Assembly (NCBI RefSeq): GCF_022458745.1
Contig: NZ_JAJJJF010000013.1
Location: 1-60,085 of the forward strand
Origin: Bacillus piscicola
GTDB lineage: Bacteria > Bacillota > Bacilli > Bacillales > Marinococcaceae
Length of the DNA stretch: 60,085 nt
Direction: 5' to 3'
Shown here in pieces: positions 31,401 to 42,524 of the stretch. A program made the position numbers and the translations under genes. Below the pieces are notes generated by a model. That model was not told where the DNA came from and did not search any database. It saw only the letters and a program-made list of their open reading frames with translations. The first letter of the stretch is position 1. Every line of letters starts with the position of its first letter.

Positions 31401-34400
31401 TTAATCCTGCTGAATGATTTTCTCTTCCAGGTTTGATTCCTCAGCAGAGTCCTCTGTAAACTTTTGGGACTCTAGTGTGCGGTATCGCTGCATTCCTGTT
31501 CCAGCCGGGACTAATTTACCGATAATGACATTTTCCTTCAAACCGAGCAGTTCATCACGCTTCCCTTTAATTGCTGCATCAGTCAAAACACGCGTTGTTT
31601 CTTGGAAAGAAGCAGCTGAGAGGAATGAATCTGTCTCGAGCGATGCTTTTGTAATCCCAAGAATAACCGGGTGTCCAACAGCAGGCTTGCCTTTATTCTG
31701 AAGTACTCCCTCGTTTGCCTTATCAAAGTTGTGGACTTCTACCAAACTTCCCGGCAGAACTTCTGTATCGCCGGAATCAACTACACGGATTTTGCGAAGC
31801 ATTTGGCGAACCATTACTTCGACGTGCTTATCGCCAATCTCAACCCCTTGCATACTATAAACCTTTTGGACCTCTTTTAGCAAGTATTCCTGAACAGTCT
31901 GAAGCCCAGTAACTTTCAGAAGTTCCTTAGGATCGATTGAACCCTCGGTAAGCGGGGCACCCGCGTTCACATTATCTCCAACTGATACTTTCATGCGCGC
32001 ACCGTACGGCGTCGTGTATGTTTTCGCTTCCAGCTTGCCCTGTACGGTTATTTCTTTTTTGTCTTGCAGTTCCTTCACATCAGTGACTTCCCCGGCCAAT
32101 TCAGAAATAACAGCCTGACCTTTAGGGTTACGAGCCTCAAACAGTTCTTGAATACGCGGAAGACCTTGCGTGATATCATCTCCAGCTACACCGCCTGTAT
32201 GGAACGTACGCATCGTGAGCTGTGTGCCTGGCTCCCCGATCGACTGTGCAGCGATAATACCAACCGCTTCTCCGACTTCCACGTCTGAACCGGTTGCAAG
32301 GTTACGGCCATAACATTTTTTACATACCCCGTGGCGGGTATCACACGTGAAGACAGAACGGATCGTTACTTTTTCTACTCCCGATTCCTCAATCATTTTA
32401 GCTTTATCGGCATGGATTAGCTCGCCTTTTTTCGCAAGCACTTCATTCGTTTCTGGATGGCGGACTGTTTTAAAGACCACGCGTCCAGTGAGACGATCTT
32501 GAAGGTTTTCAATAAGTTCGTTTCCTTCCCGAAGCGCATAAACCTCCAGACCCTGATCTGTATTACAGTCATCTTCACGTACAATGACATCTTGCGCCAC
32601 GTCCACTAAACGGCGGGTTAAATAACCAGAGTCAGCTGTCTTAAGCGCAGTGTCAGCAAGCCCTTTACGAGCACCGTGCGTGGAAATAAAGTACTCGAGT
32701 ACCGTCAGTCCTTCCCGGAAACTAGACTTAATCGGCAACTCGATAATCCGGCCGGACGGATTCGCCATCAGTCCGCGCATTCCCGCAAGCTGCGTAAAGT
32801 TCGAGGCGTTACCACGCGCTCCTGAATCACTCATCATAAAGATAGGGTTCGTTTTTTCAAGCGTTCCCATAAGTTTCTCTTGTATCGTGTCCTTCGCCTC
32901 ACTCCAAATGGAGATAACCTTGCTGTAACGTTCTTCCTCCGTAATCAAACCGCGGCGGAATTGTTTCATAACTTTTGATACTTTTTCTTCCGCTTCATCT
33001 AGTATATCTTGTTTGTCCTTGAGGACGACGATGTCTGAGATACCTACTGTAATGCCCGCTTTTGTAGAATAGTAAAACCCTAAGTCTTTCATGCGATCCA
33101 GCATTTTAGATGTTTCGATAATTTGAAAGTCCTTGAACACCTCTGCAATAATGTCGCCCAAGAATCCTTTCTTAAACGGCAGCACAGGGTCACGTTTTGC
33201 AATTTCCTCTTTAATGTCTACAGTCGTCGACACCATAAACTTGTCAGGAAGAGCCCTCTCCAGATTCACAGCGGTAGGCTCATTAATGTAAGGGAACGAC
33301 TCGGGAAGTATTTCATTAAATATCAGTTTCCCGACTGTTGTAATGAGCAATTTTTGATTCTGCTCTCCTGTAAAGTTCGTCTTATCAAGCGAAGAAACAG
33401 GAAGTGCAATTCTCGTATGCAAGTGGACATAACCATTTTGGTATGCCGTCAGTGCTTCATCCGTATCTTTAAAAACTGAACCTTCACCCACTGCACCGGC
33501 TCTTTCTAATGTTAGGTAATAGTTGCCAAGTACCATATCTTGAGAAGGTGTGACGACAGGCTTTCCGTCTTTTGGATTCAAGATATTTTGGGCAGCCAGC
33601 ATCAAAATACGCGCTTCCGCCTGTGCTTCTGCGGACAGCGGTACGTGTACCGCCATTTGATCACCGTCAAAGTCAGCATTGTAAGCTGTACAAACGAGTG
33701 GATGCAACTTAATAGCACGGCCTTCCACTAAGATCGGCTCAAATGCTTGAATGCCAAGTCTATGAAGCGTCGGCGCCCGGTTTAATAAGACAGGGTGCTC
33801 TTTAATTACCTCTTCCAGTACGTCCCACACTTCAGGATGCACGCGTTCAACTTTTCTTTTCGCACTTTTAATGTTATGAGCAAGCCCTCTGCTAACAAGC
33901 TCCTTCATAACGAATGGCTTAAAGAGCTCAAGTGCCATTTCTTTTGGCAAGCCACACTGATACATTTTCAGCGAAGGACCGACAACAATAACAGAACGAC
34001 CGGAATAGTCAACCCGCTTCCCCAGTAGATTTTGACGGAAACGGCCTTGTTTCCCTTTGAGCATATGAGAAAGAGATTTAAGCGGTCTATTACCCGGACC
34101 TGTAACGGGACGGCCACGGCGCCCATTATCGATTAGCGCATCGACAGCCTCCTGCAACATCCGTTTTTCATTTTGAACGATAATACTTGGTGCGCCAAGG
34201 TCCAATAGACGTTTTAAGCGATTGTTTCGATTGATCACACGACGATACAAATCGTTAAGGTCAGAAGTGGCAAACCTTCCCCCGTCCAGCTGAACCATAG
34301 GACGTAGCTCAGGAGGGATGATAGGAAGCACATCTAGAATCATCCAAGAAGGATGGTTGCCGGAATGACGGAAAGACTCGACAACCTCCAACCGTTTAAT

Positions 34401-35018
34401 AGCACGTGTTCTTCGTTGACCTTGGGCAGTTTCCAGCTCCTCTTTTAACATTTTCGCCTCTTTTTCAAGAGAAATATCTTGGAGCAGCTTACGAATTGCC
34501 TCTGCACCCATTTGTGCCGTAAAGCCGCGGCCGTATTTATCATAATAGGCACGATACTCTTTTTCTGAGAGCAGCTGCTTGTAGTCAAGCGGCGTTTCAC
34601 CGGGATCCGTGACAACGTAAGAAGCAAAATAGATAACCTCTTCAAGTGAACGAGGGGACATATCAAGGACAAGCCCCATCCGGCTTGGAATCCCTTTAAA
34701 ATACCAAATGTGTGAGACCGGGGCAGCCAGCTCGATATGCCCCATCCGTTCACGCCTAACTTTTGCCCTTGTGACCTCTACTCCGCATCGATCGCATACT
34801 ACACCTTTATAGCGGACTCTTTTATATTTCCCGCAATGACATTCCCAATCTTTAGTAGGTCCAAAGATTCTTTCGCAAAAAAGTCCATCTTTTTCCGGTT
34901 TTAATGTGCGGTAGTTAATCGTTTCCGGCTTCTTCACTTCACCACGCGACCAGGATCTTATTTTATCCGGCGATGCGAGACCGATCTTCATGTATTCAAA
35001 ATTATTTACGTCAATCAA
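31401..35018 (-). CDS. rpoC: RNA polymerase beta-prime subunit
   Basis: The largest catalytic subunit. The 1205-residue product has the N-terminal zinc site [19 protein letters not shown] (about residues 60-78), the Mg-binding catalytic loop [12 protein letters not shown] (about residue 450), the trigger-loop/bridge region near [19 protein letters not shown] and the second zinc cluster [13 protein letters not shown]. Length matches Bacillus. It follows rpoB by 15 bases. Confidence 0.99.
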   Translation of the reverse strand: MIDVNNFEYMKIGLASPDKIRSWSRGEVKKPETINYRTLKPEKDGLFCERIFGPTKDWECHCGKYKRVRYKGVVCDRCGVEVTRAKVRRERMGHIELAAPVSHIWYFKGIPSRMGLVLDMSPRSLEEVIYFASYVVTDPGETPLDYKQLLSEKEYRAYYDKYGRGFTAQMGAEAIRKLLQDISLEKEAKMLKEELETAQGQRRTRAIKRLEVVESFRHSGNHPSWMILDVLPIIPPELRPMVQLDGGRFATSDLNDLYRRVINRNNRLKRLLDLGAPSIIVQNEKRMLQEAVDALIDNGRRGRPVTGPGNRPLKSLSHMLKGKQGRFRQNLLGKRVDYSGRSVIVVGPSLKMYQCGLPKEMALELFKPFVMKELVSRGLAHNIKSAKRKVERVHPEVWDVLEEVIKEHPVLLNRAPTLHRLGIQAFEPILVEGRAIKLHPLVCTAYNADFDGDQMAVHVPLSAEAQAEARILMLAAQNILNPKDGKPVVTPSQDMVLGNYYLTLERAGAVGEGSVFKDTDEALTAYQNGYVHLHTRIALPVSSLDKTNFTGEQNQKLLITTVGKLIFNEILPESFPYINEPTAVNLERALPDKFMVSTTVDIKEEIAKRDPVLPFKKGFLGDIIAEVFKDFQIIETSKMLDRMKDLGFYYSTKAGITVGISDIVVLKDKQDILDEAEEKVSKVMKQFRRGLITEEERYSKVISIWSEAKDTIQEKLMGTLEKTNPIFMMSDSGARGNASNFTQLAGMRGLMANPSGRIIELPIKSSFREGLTVLEYFISTHGARKGLADTALKTADSGYLTRRLVDVAQDVIVREDDCNTDQGLEVYALREGNELIENLQDRLTGRVVFKTVRHPETNEVLAKKGELIHADKAKMIEESGVEKVTIRSVFTCDTRHGVCKKCYGRNLATGSDVEVGEAVGIIAAQSIGEPGTQLTMRTFHTGGVAGDDITQGLPRIQELFEARNPKGQAVISELAGEVTDVKELQDKKEITVQGKLEAKTYTTPYGARMKVSVGDNVNAGAPLTEGSIDPKELLKVTGLQTVQEYLLKEVQKVYSMQGVEIGDKHVEVMVRQMLRKIRVVDSGDTEVLPGSLVEVHNFDKANEGVLQNKGKPAVGHPVILGITKASLETDSFLSAASFQETTRVLTDAAIKGKRDELLGLKENVIIGKLVPAGTGMQRYRTLESQKFTEDSAEESNLEEKIIQQD

Positions 35019-35033
35019 AGGGTCAACCTCCCT

Positions 35034-38000
35034 CTAAACTTCACTGGACTCCATTTTAAGATTCAACTTACTCCCAGATTGTTCGTCTTCGTCATCCAGC
35101 TCTTTCATCTCTATTTCTTCTTCCGTGCTAGAAAGCATCTTCACATCCATGCCCAGGCTCTGAAGTTCTTTAATCAAGACTTTGAAAGATTCAGGTACAC
35201 CTGGCTCTGGTACATTCTCGCCTTTGACAATCGCTTCATACGTTTTCACGCGGCCGACAACATCATCTGATTTAACGGTGAGTATTTCCTGCAAGGTGTA
35301 CGCTGCACCGTAAGCTTCAAGTGCCCAAACTTCCATCTCACCAAAACGCTGACCGCCAAATTGTGCTTTACCACCAAGAGGCTGCTGGGTAACGAGCGAG
35401 TATGGACCGGTTGAGCGCGCATGCAGCTTGTCATCAACCATATGCGCAAGCTTGATCATATACATAACGCCTACTGATACACGACTGTCAAAAGGTTCAC
35501 CCGTACGACCGTCATAAAGGATTGTTTTACCGTCTCTTGCCATGCCGGCTTCCTCCAGTGTACTCCAGACGTCTTCTTCATTAGCTCCGTCAAAAACAGG
35601 AGTAGCCATGTGGAGGTTTAGGGAGCGAGCCGCCATACCTAAATGCAATTCAAGCACCTGTCCGATATTCATCCGCGAAGGAACGCCAAGCGGGTTTAAC
35701 ATAATATCAATTGGTGTGCCGTCTGGTAAGTAAGGCATATCTTCTTCCGGAAGGATCCGGGAAATAACACCTTTGTTCCCGTGACGACCAGCCATTTTGT
35801 CTCCCTCGTGAATTTTCCTTTTCTGGACCAGATAGACACGGACAAGCTGATTGACACCTGGTGGAAGTTCATCGCCATCTTCCCGATTAAAGATTTTCAC
35901 ATCCAAAACAATGCCATCTGCTCCGTGCGGCACTCGGAGAGACGTATCACGCACTTCACGCGCTTTTTCACCAAATATAGCGTGGAGAAGACGTTCTTCC
36001 GCCGTCAACTCTGTCATCCCCTTCGGTGTCACTTTTCCGACAAGGATGTCACCGTCGTTTACTTCAGCACCGACGCGGATAATGCCACGGTCATCCAAGT
36101 CTTTCAAAGCTTCCTCACTGACATTCGGGATATCGCGTGTTATTTCTTCCGGTCCTAATTTCGTGTCGCGTGCTTCCGATTCATACTCTTCAATATGAAC
36201 AGATGTGTAGACATCATCCTTCACTAACCGTTCACTTAAAATGATAGCATCCTCATAATTGTAACCATCCCATGTCATAAAGCCGACCAAGACATTACGT
36301 CCGAGTGCCATCTCACCTTTATCCATTGACGGGCCATCCCCGAGCACTTCACCTTTTTCAACTCGGTCTCCTTCACTAACGATCGGCCGCTGATTGTAGC
36401 TGGTTCCTTGATTCGAACGCACAAATTTAGAAAGCTTATACTTATCTACGTCTGTTTCTACTTCTTGTCCGTCTACCTTCTCAATACGGCGTACCCAGAC
36501 TTCGCGGGCTGTCACCCGTTCGACAATCCCAGCCGTTCTTGCGACTATAGCAGCCCCGGAGTCACGGGCTGACACATACTCCATGCCAGTTCCGACAAGA
36601 GGAGCTTCCGGCTCAAGCAAAGGAACAGCCTGACGTTGCATGTTCGCACCCATTAATGCCCGGTTGGAGTCATCGTTTTCCAAGAAAGGCACACAAGCGG
36701 TAGCCGCTGAGACAACCTGTTTAGGGGATACGTCCATATAGTCAATTTTTTCCTTAGGTACGATGGTGTTCTCCCCGCGGAAACGAGCAATGATATTATC
36801 ATCCACAAAAGCACCATTTTCATCGAGCTTGGCGTTCGCCTGTGCTACCACGTAATTGTCCTCTTCGTCAGCAGTAAGGTAATCGCACTCTGTCGTCACT
36901 ATACCCCGCTCATGATCTACACGGCGGTAGGCTGTCTCTATAAAACCAAAACGGTTAACACGAGCATACGTTGACAAAGAGTTAATTAAGCCGATGTTAG
37001 GCCCCTCCGGCGTTTCAATCGGACACATTCTACCGTAGTGCGAGTAATGGACGTCCCGTACTTCGAAGCCGGCACGTTCTCTCGTAAGTCCGCCGGGCCC
37101 AAGTGCAGAGAGACGGCGTTTATGAGTCAGTTCCGCAAGCGGATTAGTCTGGTCCATAAACTGGGACAGCTGCGAGCTGCCGAAGAACTCTTTAATAGAG
37201 GCAATAACTGGGCGAATATTGATCAGGGCCTGAGGAGTAATAGCGCTGGGGTCTTGAATGGACATACGCTCCCGCACTACTCTCTCCATACGGGACAAGC
37301 CGATACGGAATTGGTTCTGCAGCAACTCTCCTACGGAACGAAGGCGCCGATTCCCGAGGTGGTCGATGTCATCTGTTAGGCCAACCCCATGCAACAAGTT
37401 AAAAAAGTAATTAATTGAGGCAATAATATCTTCAGGCGTAATGTTTTTCACTTCACGGTCCACAACTCCGTTACTGATCACGTGAATAGGAGTGGCGTCT
37501 TCCTGTTCGTTAGGCGGATAAATCTTAATGGATTGAACATTAAGTACAGTGTCTTCTACCACTCCGCCTGCAACCGTATATCTTTTGAATCCGACGTTTT
37601 CTTCGAGATAGGGAATTAAGCGGTCAAGAGTTCTCCGGTCTAAAATAGCACCCTCCTCAGCCAAAATCTCCCCTGTCTCTGGATCTGCGAGCGTCTCGGC
37701 TAAACGCTGGTTTAGAAGGCGGTTCTTAATATGAAGCTTTTTGTTTACTTTATAACGGCCGACATTCGCAAAATCATAGCGCTTTGGATCAAAAAACCTA
37801 GTAAACAAAAGGTTTTTTGCACTATCAACAGTTGGAGGTTCACCAGGGCGCAACCGCTCATAAATTTCAATGAGAGCTTTTTCCGAACCATCTGTGTTGT
37901 CTTTTTCTAACGTATTACGTAAGTATTCATCATCTCCAAGTAAGTCAATGATTTCTTGATCAGACCCGAATCCAAGTGCACGCAAAAGAACTGTAATAGG

Positions 38001-38570
38001 GATTTTTCTAGTACGGTCAATACGTACGTAAACAATGTCTTTCGCATCCGTTTCTAACTCAAGCCATGCTCCTCGGTTCGGGATCACCGTAGCGGTATAG
38101 CCTTTTTTCCCGTTCTTGTCCATCTTTTCATTGTAATAGACACTCGGTGATCGAACGAGCTGGGATACAATAACCCGCTCCGCACCATTTATAATAAAGG
38201 TGCCTGTATCGGTCATAAGCGGGAAATCCCCCATGAACACTTCCTGCTCCTTCACTTCACCTGTTTCTTTGTTCATGAGACGGACTTTTACTCGTAACGG
38301 GGCCGAATATGTTACGTCCCGTTCCTTGGATTCGTCAATGGAATACTTTGGTTCACCAAGGCTGTAATCAATAAACTCTAAAACCAAATTACCCGTAAAA
38401 TCTTCAATAGGAGAAATGTCGCGGAACATTTCACGAATACCCTCATCAAGAAACCACTGATATGATGCTGTCTGAATCTCGATTAAGTTAGGAAGCTCTA
38501 ATACTTCATTGATTCTCGCGTAACTTCTTCTTTGGCGGTGGCGTCCAAACTGAATAAGTTGACCTGTCAA
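35034..38570 (-). CDS. rpoB: RNA polymerase beta subunit
   Basis: The second catalytic subunit, 1178 residues. I place the start at TTG 38570 ([16 protein letters not shown]) because GAAAGGGTGA lies just upstream and B. subtilis rpoB begins the same way; the GTG three codons earlier overlaps that site. The rifampicin pocket reads [15 protein letters not shown] and [13 protein letters not shown], the sensitive type. The C terminus after about residue 1140 is acidic (ELDDEDEQ). A long leader precedes it. Confidence 0.99.
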   Translation of the reverse strand: MTGQLIQFGRHRQRRSYARINEVLELPNLIEIQTASYQWFLDEGIREMFRDISPIEDFTGNLVLEFIDYSLGEPKYSIDESKERDVTYSAPLRVKVRLMNKETGEVKEQEVFMGDFPLMTDTGTFIINGAERVIVSQLVRSPSVYYNEKMDKNGKKGYTATVIPNRGAWLELETDAKDIVYVRIDRTRKIPITVLLRALGFGSDQEIIDLLGDDEYLRNTLEKDNTDGSEKALIEIYERLRPGEPPTVDSAKNLLFTRFFDPKRYDFANVGRYKVNKKLHIKNRLLNQRLAETLADPETGEILAEEGAILDRRTLDRLIPYLEENVGFKRYTVAGGVVEDTVLNVQSIKIYPPNEQEDATPIHVISNGVVDREVKNITPEDIIASINYFFNLLHGVGLTDDIDHLGNRRLRSVGELLQNQFRIGLSRMERVVRERMSIQDPSAITPQALINIRPVIASIKEFFGSSQLSQFMDQTNPLAELTHKRRLSALGPGGLTRERAGFEVRDVHYSHYGRMCPIETPEGPNIGLINSLSTYARVNRFGFIETAYRRVDHERGIVTTECDYLTADEEDNYVVAQANAKLDENGAFVDDNIIARFRGENTIVPKEKIDYMDVSPKQVVSAATACVPFLENDDSNRALMGANMQRQAVPLLEPEAPLVGTGMEYVSARDSGAAIVARTAGIVERVTAREVWVRRIEKVDGQEVETDVDKYKLSKFVRSNQGTSYNQRPIVSEGDRVEKGEVLGDGPSMDKGEMALGRNVLVGFMTWDGYNYEDAIILSERLVKDDVYTSVHIEEYESEARDTKLGPEEITRDIPNVSEEALKDLDDRGIIRVGAEVNDGDILVGKVTPKGMTELTAEERLLHAIFGEKAREVRDTSLRVPHGADGIVLDVKIFNREDGDELPPGVNQLVRVYLVQKRKIHEGDKMAGRHGNKGVISRILPEEDMPYLPDGTPIDIMLNPLGVPSRMNIGQVLELHLGMAARSLNLHMATPVFDGANEEDVWSTLEEAGMARDGKTILYDGRTGEPFDSRVSVGVMYMIKLAHMVDDKLHARSTGPYSLVTQQPLGGKAQFGGQRFGEMEVWALEAYGAAYTLQEILTVKSDDVVGRVKTYEAIVKGENVPEPGVPESFKVLIKELQSLGMDVKMLSSTEEEIEMKELDDEDEQSGSKLNLKMESSEV

Positions 38571-39043
38571 CTGAGTCACCCTTTCAAAATCGTATAATGT
38601 CCCGCCTGTCTTCTAACAGGCAATACACATAAGGCGGCTGCCAAATAAGTAAAGCGCAAGCACTATTGACAACAGGTTACTCTCCTCTACGTGTAAAGAA
38701 AAACAACCTGAGCCGCTTAACATGGAGCTAGACAATGCCCCATAGATAATAAGAAGCTCTAAACTTTATTAGTCAACTTCCGTTGCTAAAAAACCTTGCA
38801 CCACAGGGGACAAGTATAACGGAAACTGCCTTAGCATAATAGGGAAGTGCTTGCTTTATAGAAATGCATTTCCGTGCAAAGAAAAAAATGGCCTCTTAAA
38901 AAAGAACCACTATTTTCCATCTTTAAATCTGATTGTATTATTATTCCCTCGCGTCCAACATTTTATACCTAAATAACTGTACAGCCATCACGAAGAGCCG
39001 TACAACTAGACAGCTTTAAATGGATACATATATGCAGTATTAG
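38571..39043 (-). promoter_or_regulatory. Long rpoB 5' leader with hairpins
   Basis: Nearly 500 bases without a credible gene. From the promoter at its right end, transcription would cross an attenuator-like hairpin with seven T (about 38892-38925), and then just before rpoB a clean 6-bp stem, GCCTGT (38616-38621 strand complement) with ACAGGC (38604-38609). A second weak -35/-10 pair (TTGCCT, 18 bases, CATTAT) overlaps that last stem. Beyond these I see only A/T-rich sequence. Confidence 0.5.
38891..38926 (-). terminator. Candidate attenuator inside the rpoB leader
   Basis: On the minus strand TGG-TTCTT, a short T loop and AAGAG-G-CCA form an eight-pair stem with one bulged base, directly followed by TTTTTTT. 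It lies roughly 120 bases downstream of the promoter and about 320 before rpoB, so it would reduce transcription unless read through. Confidence 0.45.
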
Positions 39044-39072
39044 ACTATAACACAAATGAATAATAGGGTCAA
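39044..39072 (-). promoter_or_regulatory. Sigma-A promoter upstream of rpoBC
   Basis: On the minus strand, TTGACC (39067-39072), 17 bases, TATAGT (39044-39049). The -35 overlaps the stop codon region of the methyltransferase gene. It is the best promoter in the region. Confidence 0.65.
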
Positions 39073-39668
39073 ACTTTTTTCGCCCGAAAAATATAGTAAC
39101 CTTTCTCTCTAGCAACTGTACTTACTTCCTGAAACAATAATTCCAACTTAGCTAGTGCCGAGGGTGCTCCTTGTTTTTTCTGAATGACAACCCACAGTTC
39201 ACCGCCTTGCTTCAAGTGATCATACACCTCTTCAAACAAACGATGAACCACACTTTTGCCGGCACGTATGGGCGGGTTGGTCAGCACAGCAGCAAAATCT
39301 TGTTTCGATATAGCCGCAAAAAGACTACTTTCTGTCACCGTTACATTTTTCGTTCTATGAAAATCTGCGTTTTTCTGAGCCAAAGCTAATGCCCGCTGAT
39401 TAACGTCCGCAAGCCATACCATTCGCTCCGTTTCTTTTGCAAGCGTTATCCCAATTGGTCCGTACCCGCAACCCATATCCAAAATGCTACCGCTTTCCTC
39501 TGGCCACTCGAATGTATTAACGAGGAGACGAGTCCCGAAATCTACTTCATTTTTTGAAAAAACACCATGGTCCGTAGTGAAGCTTAGCATATTGCCGCGC
39601 AGCTTACTTTGGACTATTCTTTCATGGCTGTCTATTTCCGGGTGCTGATCGAAATAATGACTACCCAT
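39069..39668 (-). CDS. ybxB: Class I SAM-dependent methyltransferase, RsmC-like (YbxB)
   Basis: A 199-residue methyltransferase of the MTS/RsmC family, conserved between rplL and rpoB in Bacillus. SAM-binding motif I is LDMGCGYGPIG and motif IV is the NPPI tetrapeptide (LTNPPIRAGK) typical of N2-guanine or amino-methylating enzymes, so 16S rRNA guanine methylation is likely but not proven. It lacks the degenerate N-terminal domain of E. coli RsmC. I use the ATG at 39668 (MGSHYFDQHPE) by similarity with B. subtilis; a GTG at 39683 is also possible since neither has a strong ribosome-binding site. Confidence 0.9.
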   Translation of the reverse strand: MGSHYFDQHPEIDSHERIVQSKLRGNMLSFTTDHGVFSKNEVDFGTRLLVNTFEWPEESGSILDMGCGYGPIGITLAKETERMVWLADVNQRALALAQKNADFHRTKNVTVTESSLFAAISKQDFAAVLTNPPIRAGKSVVHRLFEEVYDHLKQGGELWVVIQKKQGAPSALAKLELLFQEVSTVAREKGYYIFRAKKV

Positions 39669-39700
39669 ACTCTCTTTCCACACCCTTTCTATGTCATAAA

Positions 39701-39729
39701 AAGAGCTTCCCCCATAAGAGAAAGCTCTT
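39701..39729 (-). terminator. Terminator after rplL
   Basis: On the minus strand the 8-bp stem AAGAGCTT / AAGCTCTT (39722-39729 with 39701-39708) encloses a 13-base loop and is followed by TTTTT. It ends the rplJ-rplL operon just before ybxB. Confidence 0.8.
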
Positions 39730-39738
39730 CCTTTTCAA

Positions 39739-40101
39739 TTACTTAAGTTCTACTTTAGCGCCAGCTTCTTCAAGCTTGCCTTTGATTTCTTCTGCGTCTT
39801 CTTTCGATGCGCCTTCTTTAATCGTTTCAGGAGCGCCGTCTACAAGTGCTTTTGCTTCTTTCAAGCCGAGGCCAGTGATTTCGCGAACCACTTTAATAAC
39901 GTTAATCTTAGAACCGCCTGCTTCTGTCAATACTACGTCAAAATCAGTCTTTTCCTCAGCTTCTTCAGCTGGTGCGCCGCCGCCTACAGCTACTGGAGCT
40001 GCTGCCGTTACACCAAATTCCTCTTCAATTGCTTTTACTAGATCGTTCAACTCAAGAACGGACATTTCTTTAATTGCATCAATGATTTGTTCGTTACTCA
40101 T
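39739..40101 (-). CDS. rplL: 50S ribosomal protein L7/L12
   Basis: The multicopy stalk protein that recruits translational GTPases. The 120-residue product has an N-terminal dimerisation domain ([20 protein letters not shown]), an Ala/Gly/Pro hinge near residues 34-50 and the factor-binding C-terminal domain with [20 protein letters not shown]. It follows rplJ by 71 bases. Confidence 0.98.
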   Translation of the reverse strand: MSNEQIIDAIKEMSVLELNDLVKAIEEEFGVTAAAPVAVGGGAPAEEAEEKTDFDVVLTEAGGSKINVIKVVREITGLGLKEAKALVDGAPETIKEGASKEDAEEIKGKLEEAGAKVELK

Positions 40102-40172
40102 TGTTCATCCTCCTTAATATAAATACCTTCTTTTTTTATCGTACCTGGACTACCCAACACAGGAAGGTCGGT

Positions 40173-40673
40173 TTATGCGCCTTCTTCTTCCTTTTTGTCA
40201 GCAACCGCTTTAGAAGCGAGTGCAAAGTTGCGGATAGGTGCTTGAAGAACACTGAGAAGCATGGAAACCATACCATCGTAGGAAGGCAAAGTAGCCAGCT
40301 CTTTAATTTCTTCAAGAGAAGCAACACGCCCTTCAATAACTCCCGTTTTGATTTGCAGCGCTTCATGCTTCTTCGCAAAACCATCCAAAACCTTTGCCGG
40401 TGCTACCACATCTTCTGTACTCGTCGCGACCGCCGTAGGCCCAACAAGAAATTCGTCGAGTTCCGTCAAGTTTGTTTTTTCAGTGGCGCGGCGGACCATC
40501 GTGTTTTTGTATACTTTAAAATCAACACCAGCTTCACGCAACTGTTTGCGCAATTCGGTCGCTTCGGCCACATTCAACCCGCGATAATCGACAACTACCG
40601 TGGAGACGCTGTTTTGTAACTTGTCCGTTATTTCTTGTACTACTTGCTCTTTTTGTTCAATTACTTTGCTCAT
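40173..40673 (-). CDS. rplJ: 50S ribosomal protein L10
   Basis: Stalk base protein that binds 23S rRNA and carries L7/L12 dimers on its C-terminal helix. The ATG at 40673 ([19 protein letters not shown]) follows CAGGAGGTG and gives 166 residues; the extension to 40694 contains that site. The L10-L12 complex is known to repress its own leader, and a fitting leader with attenuator is present upstream. Confidence 0.98.
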   Translation of the reverse strand: MSKVIEQKEQVVQEITDKLQNSVSTVVVDYRGLNVAEATELRKQLREAGVDFKVYKNTMVRRATEKTNLTELDEFLVGPTAVATSTEDVVAPAKVLDGFAKKHEALQIKTGVIEGRVASLEEIKELATLPSYDGMVSMLLSVLQAPIRNFALASKAVADKKEEEGA

Positions 40674-40900
40674 TATTACACCTCCTGCACTCATTTTCTC
40701 TGCCGCAAACAGACGGTTTTCTCATCTGCTAAAAAAACCTTCGCATCCACAGACACGAAGGTTTTGTTCTCGTCAAGGATTACTCCCGGATTCTAAAGAC
40801 CAGGGATTTCCGAAAACTACCTCGGCAGGAAATTAAGCGTAAACGCACCTGCTGTCTGCGGTAAATCATTTAATTGTAAAAGCGTGTATCTTGCCGCCAT
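40674..40900 (-). promoter_or_regulatory. L10 leader controlling rplJ-rplL
   Basis: About 225 bases between the promoter and rplJ. In Firmicutes this leader is bound by the L10(L12)4 complex, which promotes premature termination; the position, length and intrinsic terminator near the 3' end match that scheme. The detailed L10-binding kink-turn was not traced by hand. Confidence 0.75.
40731..40763 (-). terminator. Attenuator terminator in the L10 leader
   Basis: On the minus strand AACCTTCG (40756-40763) pairs with CGAAGGTT (40736-40743), an 8-bp stem with a 12-base loop, followed by seven T (40731-40737). It lies about 60 bases before rplJ, so it must be bypassed for expression. Confidence 0.85.
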
Positions 40901-40902
40901 TT

Positions 40903-40931
40903 AGTATAGCGGTTTCTACTGCTTTCGTCAA
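40903..40931 (-). promoter_or_regulatory. Sigma-A promoter of rplJ-rplL
   Basis: On the minus strand, TTGACG (40926-40931), 17 bases, TATACT (40903-40908), starting six bases after the rplA stop codon. Confidence 0.8.
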
Positions 40932-40936
40932 TCTAT

Positions 40937-41635
40937 TTATTTAAGATTAAGTGTGGACGTACTTACTTTTACCCCAGGGCCCATTGTCGAGGAAACTGCT
41001 ACATTCTTCATGTAAGTTCCTTTCGCTGCCGCTGGCTTTGCTTTCATCAATGTGTCGATGATTGTATTGAAGTTCTCTACTAGTTTAGCTGTATCGAAGG
41101 ATACTTTACCGATCGGAGCATGGATATTACCTGCTTTATCGACACGATATTCTACTTTACCAGCTTTGATTTCTTCAATTGCTTTCGTTACATCCATCGT
41201 TACTGTACCTGTTTTAGGGTTCGGCATCAAACCTTTTGGTCCGAGCGTCTTACCCAGCTTACCAACCTGCGCCATCATGTCCGGAGTGGCAACAACAACA
41301 TCAAAGTCGAACCATCCTTGCTGGATTTTCCCGACAAGATCTTCCTCTCCGACATAGTCTGCACCTGCTGCTTCAGCTTCTTTAGCCTTGTCACCTTTCG
41401 CAAAAACGAGCACGCGCTGTGTCTTACCTGTTCCGTGTGGAAGTACAACAGCCCCGCGAATCTGCTGGTCGTTTTTACGAGGATCAACTCCGAGACGGAC
41501 AGCCGTTTCCACTGTCTCATCAAACTTTGCTACAGACGTCTTTTTAACAAGCTCGATCGCTTCCTCGGCACTATATTGCTGCTCGTGATCGATAAGCTTC
41601 ACAGCATCTTGGTACTTCTTACCTCTTTTAGCCAA
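40937..41635 (-). CDS. rplA: 50S ribosomal protein L1
   Basis: L1 forms the mobile stalk that moves E-site tRNA, and represses its own mRNA in many bacteria. The start is TTG at 41635 ([16 protein letters not shown]) with GAGGAGG eight bases upstream, giving 232 residues as in B. subtilis; the open frame reaches 41740 but covers the leader hairpin. The conserved [15 protein letters not shown] segment is present. Confidence 0.97.
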   Translation of the reverse strand: MAKRGKKYQDAVKLIDHEQQYSAEEAIELVKKTSVAKFDETVETAVRLGVDPRKNDQQIRGAVVLPHGTGKTQRVLVFAKGDKAKEAEAAGADYVGEEDLVGKIQQGWFDFDVVVATPDMMAQVGKLGKTLGPKGLMPNPKTGTVTMDVTKAIEEIKAGKVEYRVDKAGNIHAPIGKVSFDTAKLVENFNTIIDTLMKAKPAAAKGTYMKNVAVSSTMGPGVKVSTSTLNLK

Positions 41636-41686
41636 TTTCTTTTCCTCCTCGGTTGTGGTTTTAGCGGTTAGACCTCCCACTATTAA

Positions 41687-41733
41687 AGGTTGCGAATATA
41701 TTCTCCGACAGGGCGGAGCGGAAGTCGCAACCT
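41687..41733 (-). promoter_or_regulatory. Long hairpin in the rplK-rplA gap, candidate autoregulatory element
   Basis: AGGTTGCGA (41687-41695) pairs with TCGCAACCT (41725-41733), and inside it CTCCG (41703-41707) pairs with CGGAG (41714-41718). The 47-base structure stands about 50 bases before the rplA start. L1 regulates its own synthesis through mRNA structures in other bacteria, so this is a candidate L1 site. Confidence 0.5.
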
Positions 41734-41833
41734 CAGGCAAAGCTATTCATATACTGCTTAATAGGCAATGAGGTTTCAACCGTCACTGCCCATTTCGTCT
41801 AAAAATAAAACAACCCGTATATCGTTTCATTTA

Positions 41834-42259
41834 TTAGTCTTCTACAGTAATACCCATGCTTCGTGCAGTACCTTCTACCATACGCATCGCAGCTTCCACA
41901 TCAGCCGCATTAAGATCCGGCATTTTTGTTTCCGCGATTTCACGTACTTTATCTCGTTTCACCGTTGCGACTTTATTACGATTTGGTTCTCCTGAACCAC
42001 TGTCAATTCCAGCTGCTTGTTTCAGCAGAACAGCAGCAGGCGGAGTTTTGGTAACAAAGTCAAAGGAACGGTCTTCGTATACTGTAATCTCTACAGGAAT
42101 AATAGTTCCTGCTTGATCGGATGTACGAGCATTAAATTCTTTACAGAATCCCATGATGTTAACACCTGCTTGTCCAAGGGCTGGACCAACCGGCGGTGCT
42201 GGATTCGCTTTACCAGCAGGGATTTGAAGCTTTACGATTTTATCGACTTTTTTAGCCAC
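41834..42259 (-). CDS. rplK: 50S ribosomal protein L11
   Basis: L11 is part of the GTPase-associated centre and is needed for RelA activation. The start is GTG at 42259 with AAGGAGGTG upstream, giving 141 residues ([20 protein letters not shown]). [22 protein letters not shown] is the N-terminal-domain hallmark with the thiostrepton-site prolines, and the C-terminal rRNA-binding domain is intact. The longer frame to 42367 is leader sequence. Confidence 0.97.
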   Translation of the reverse strand: MAKKVDKIVKLQIPAGKANPAPPVGPALGQAGVNIMGFCKEFNARTSDQAGTIIPVEITVYEDRSFDFVTKTPPAAVLLKQAAGIDSGSGEPNRNKVATVKRDKVREIAETKMPDLNAADVEAAMRMVEGTARSMGITVED

Positions 42260-42375
42260 GCGACACACCTCCTTAGTCCGTGATGTGGTTCTTCGGACGA
42301 TAGTCCTCCCACTCGAAAAGGAGTCGAACCTCAAAAGGAGACTCCTTCTATGTTTTATAAGTACCAAACATTAAG
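42260..42375 (-). promoter_or_regulatory. rplK leader with an attenuator-like hairpin
   Basis: On the minus strand AAGGAGTC (42340-42347) pairs with GACTCCTT (42318-42325), an 8-bp perfect stem with a 14-base loop and a short T tract (TTTTC). It lies about 60 bases downstream of the rplK promoter and 60 before the GTG start, the position expected for an attenuator or protein-binding leader. Confidence 0.5.
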
Positions 42376-42404
42376 ATCTTAACATTTTGAGACATGTTCT
42401 GCAA
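42376..42404 (-). promoter_or_regulatory. Sigma-A promoter of rplK-rplA
   Basis: On the minus strand, TTGCAG (42399-42404), 17 bases, TAAGAT (42376-42381). It lies in the gap after nusG. Confidence 0.65.
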
Positions 42405-42524
42405 GCCTTGTTTTCATCTAGTGTGCGTCCATTATTCCTCGCCATGGCTACTCGTGCAGTATCACTCTCTTTTTGCACCTCTGTACCCGAATTCCAATCG
42501 CTATGACCATGAATGAAATAGTAA

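Noticed and set aside
36800-37400. Possible rifampicin-resistance changes in rpoB
   Set aside because: The pocket residues equal the sensitive B. subtilis type at all positions I compared.
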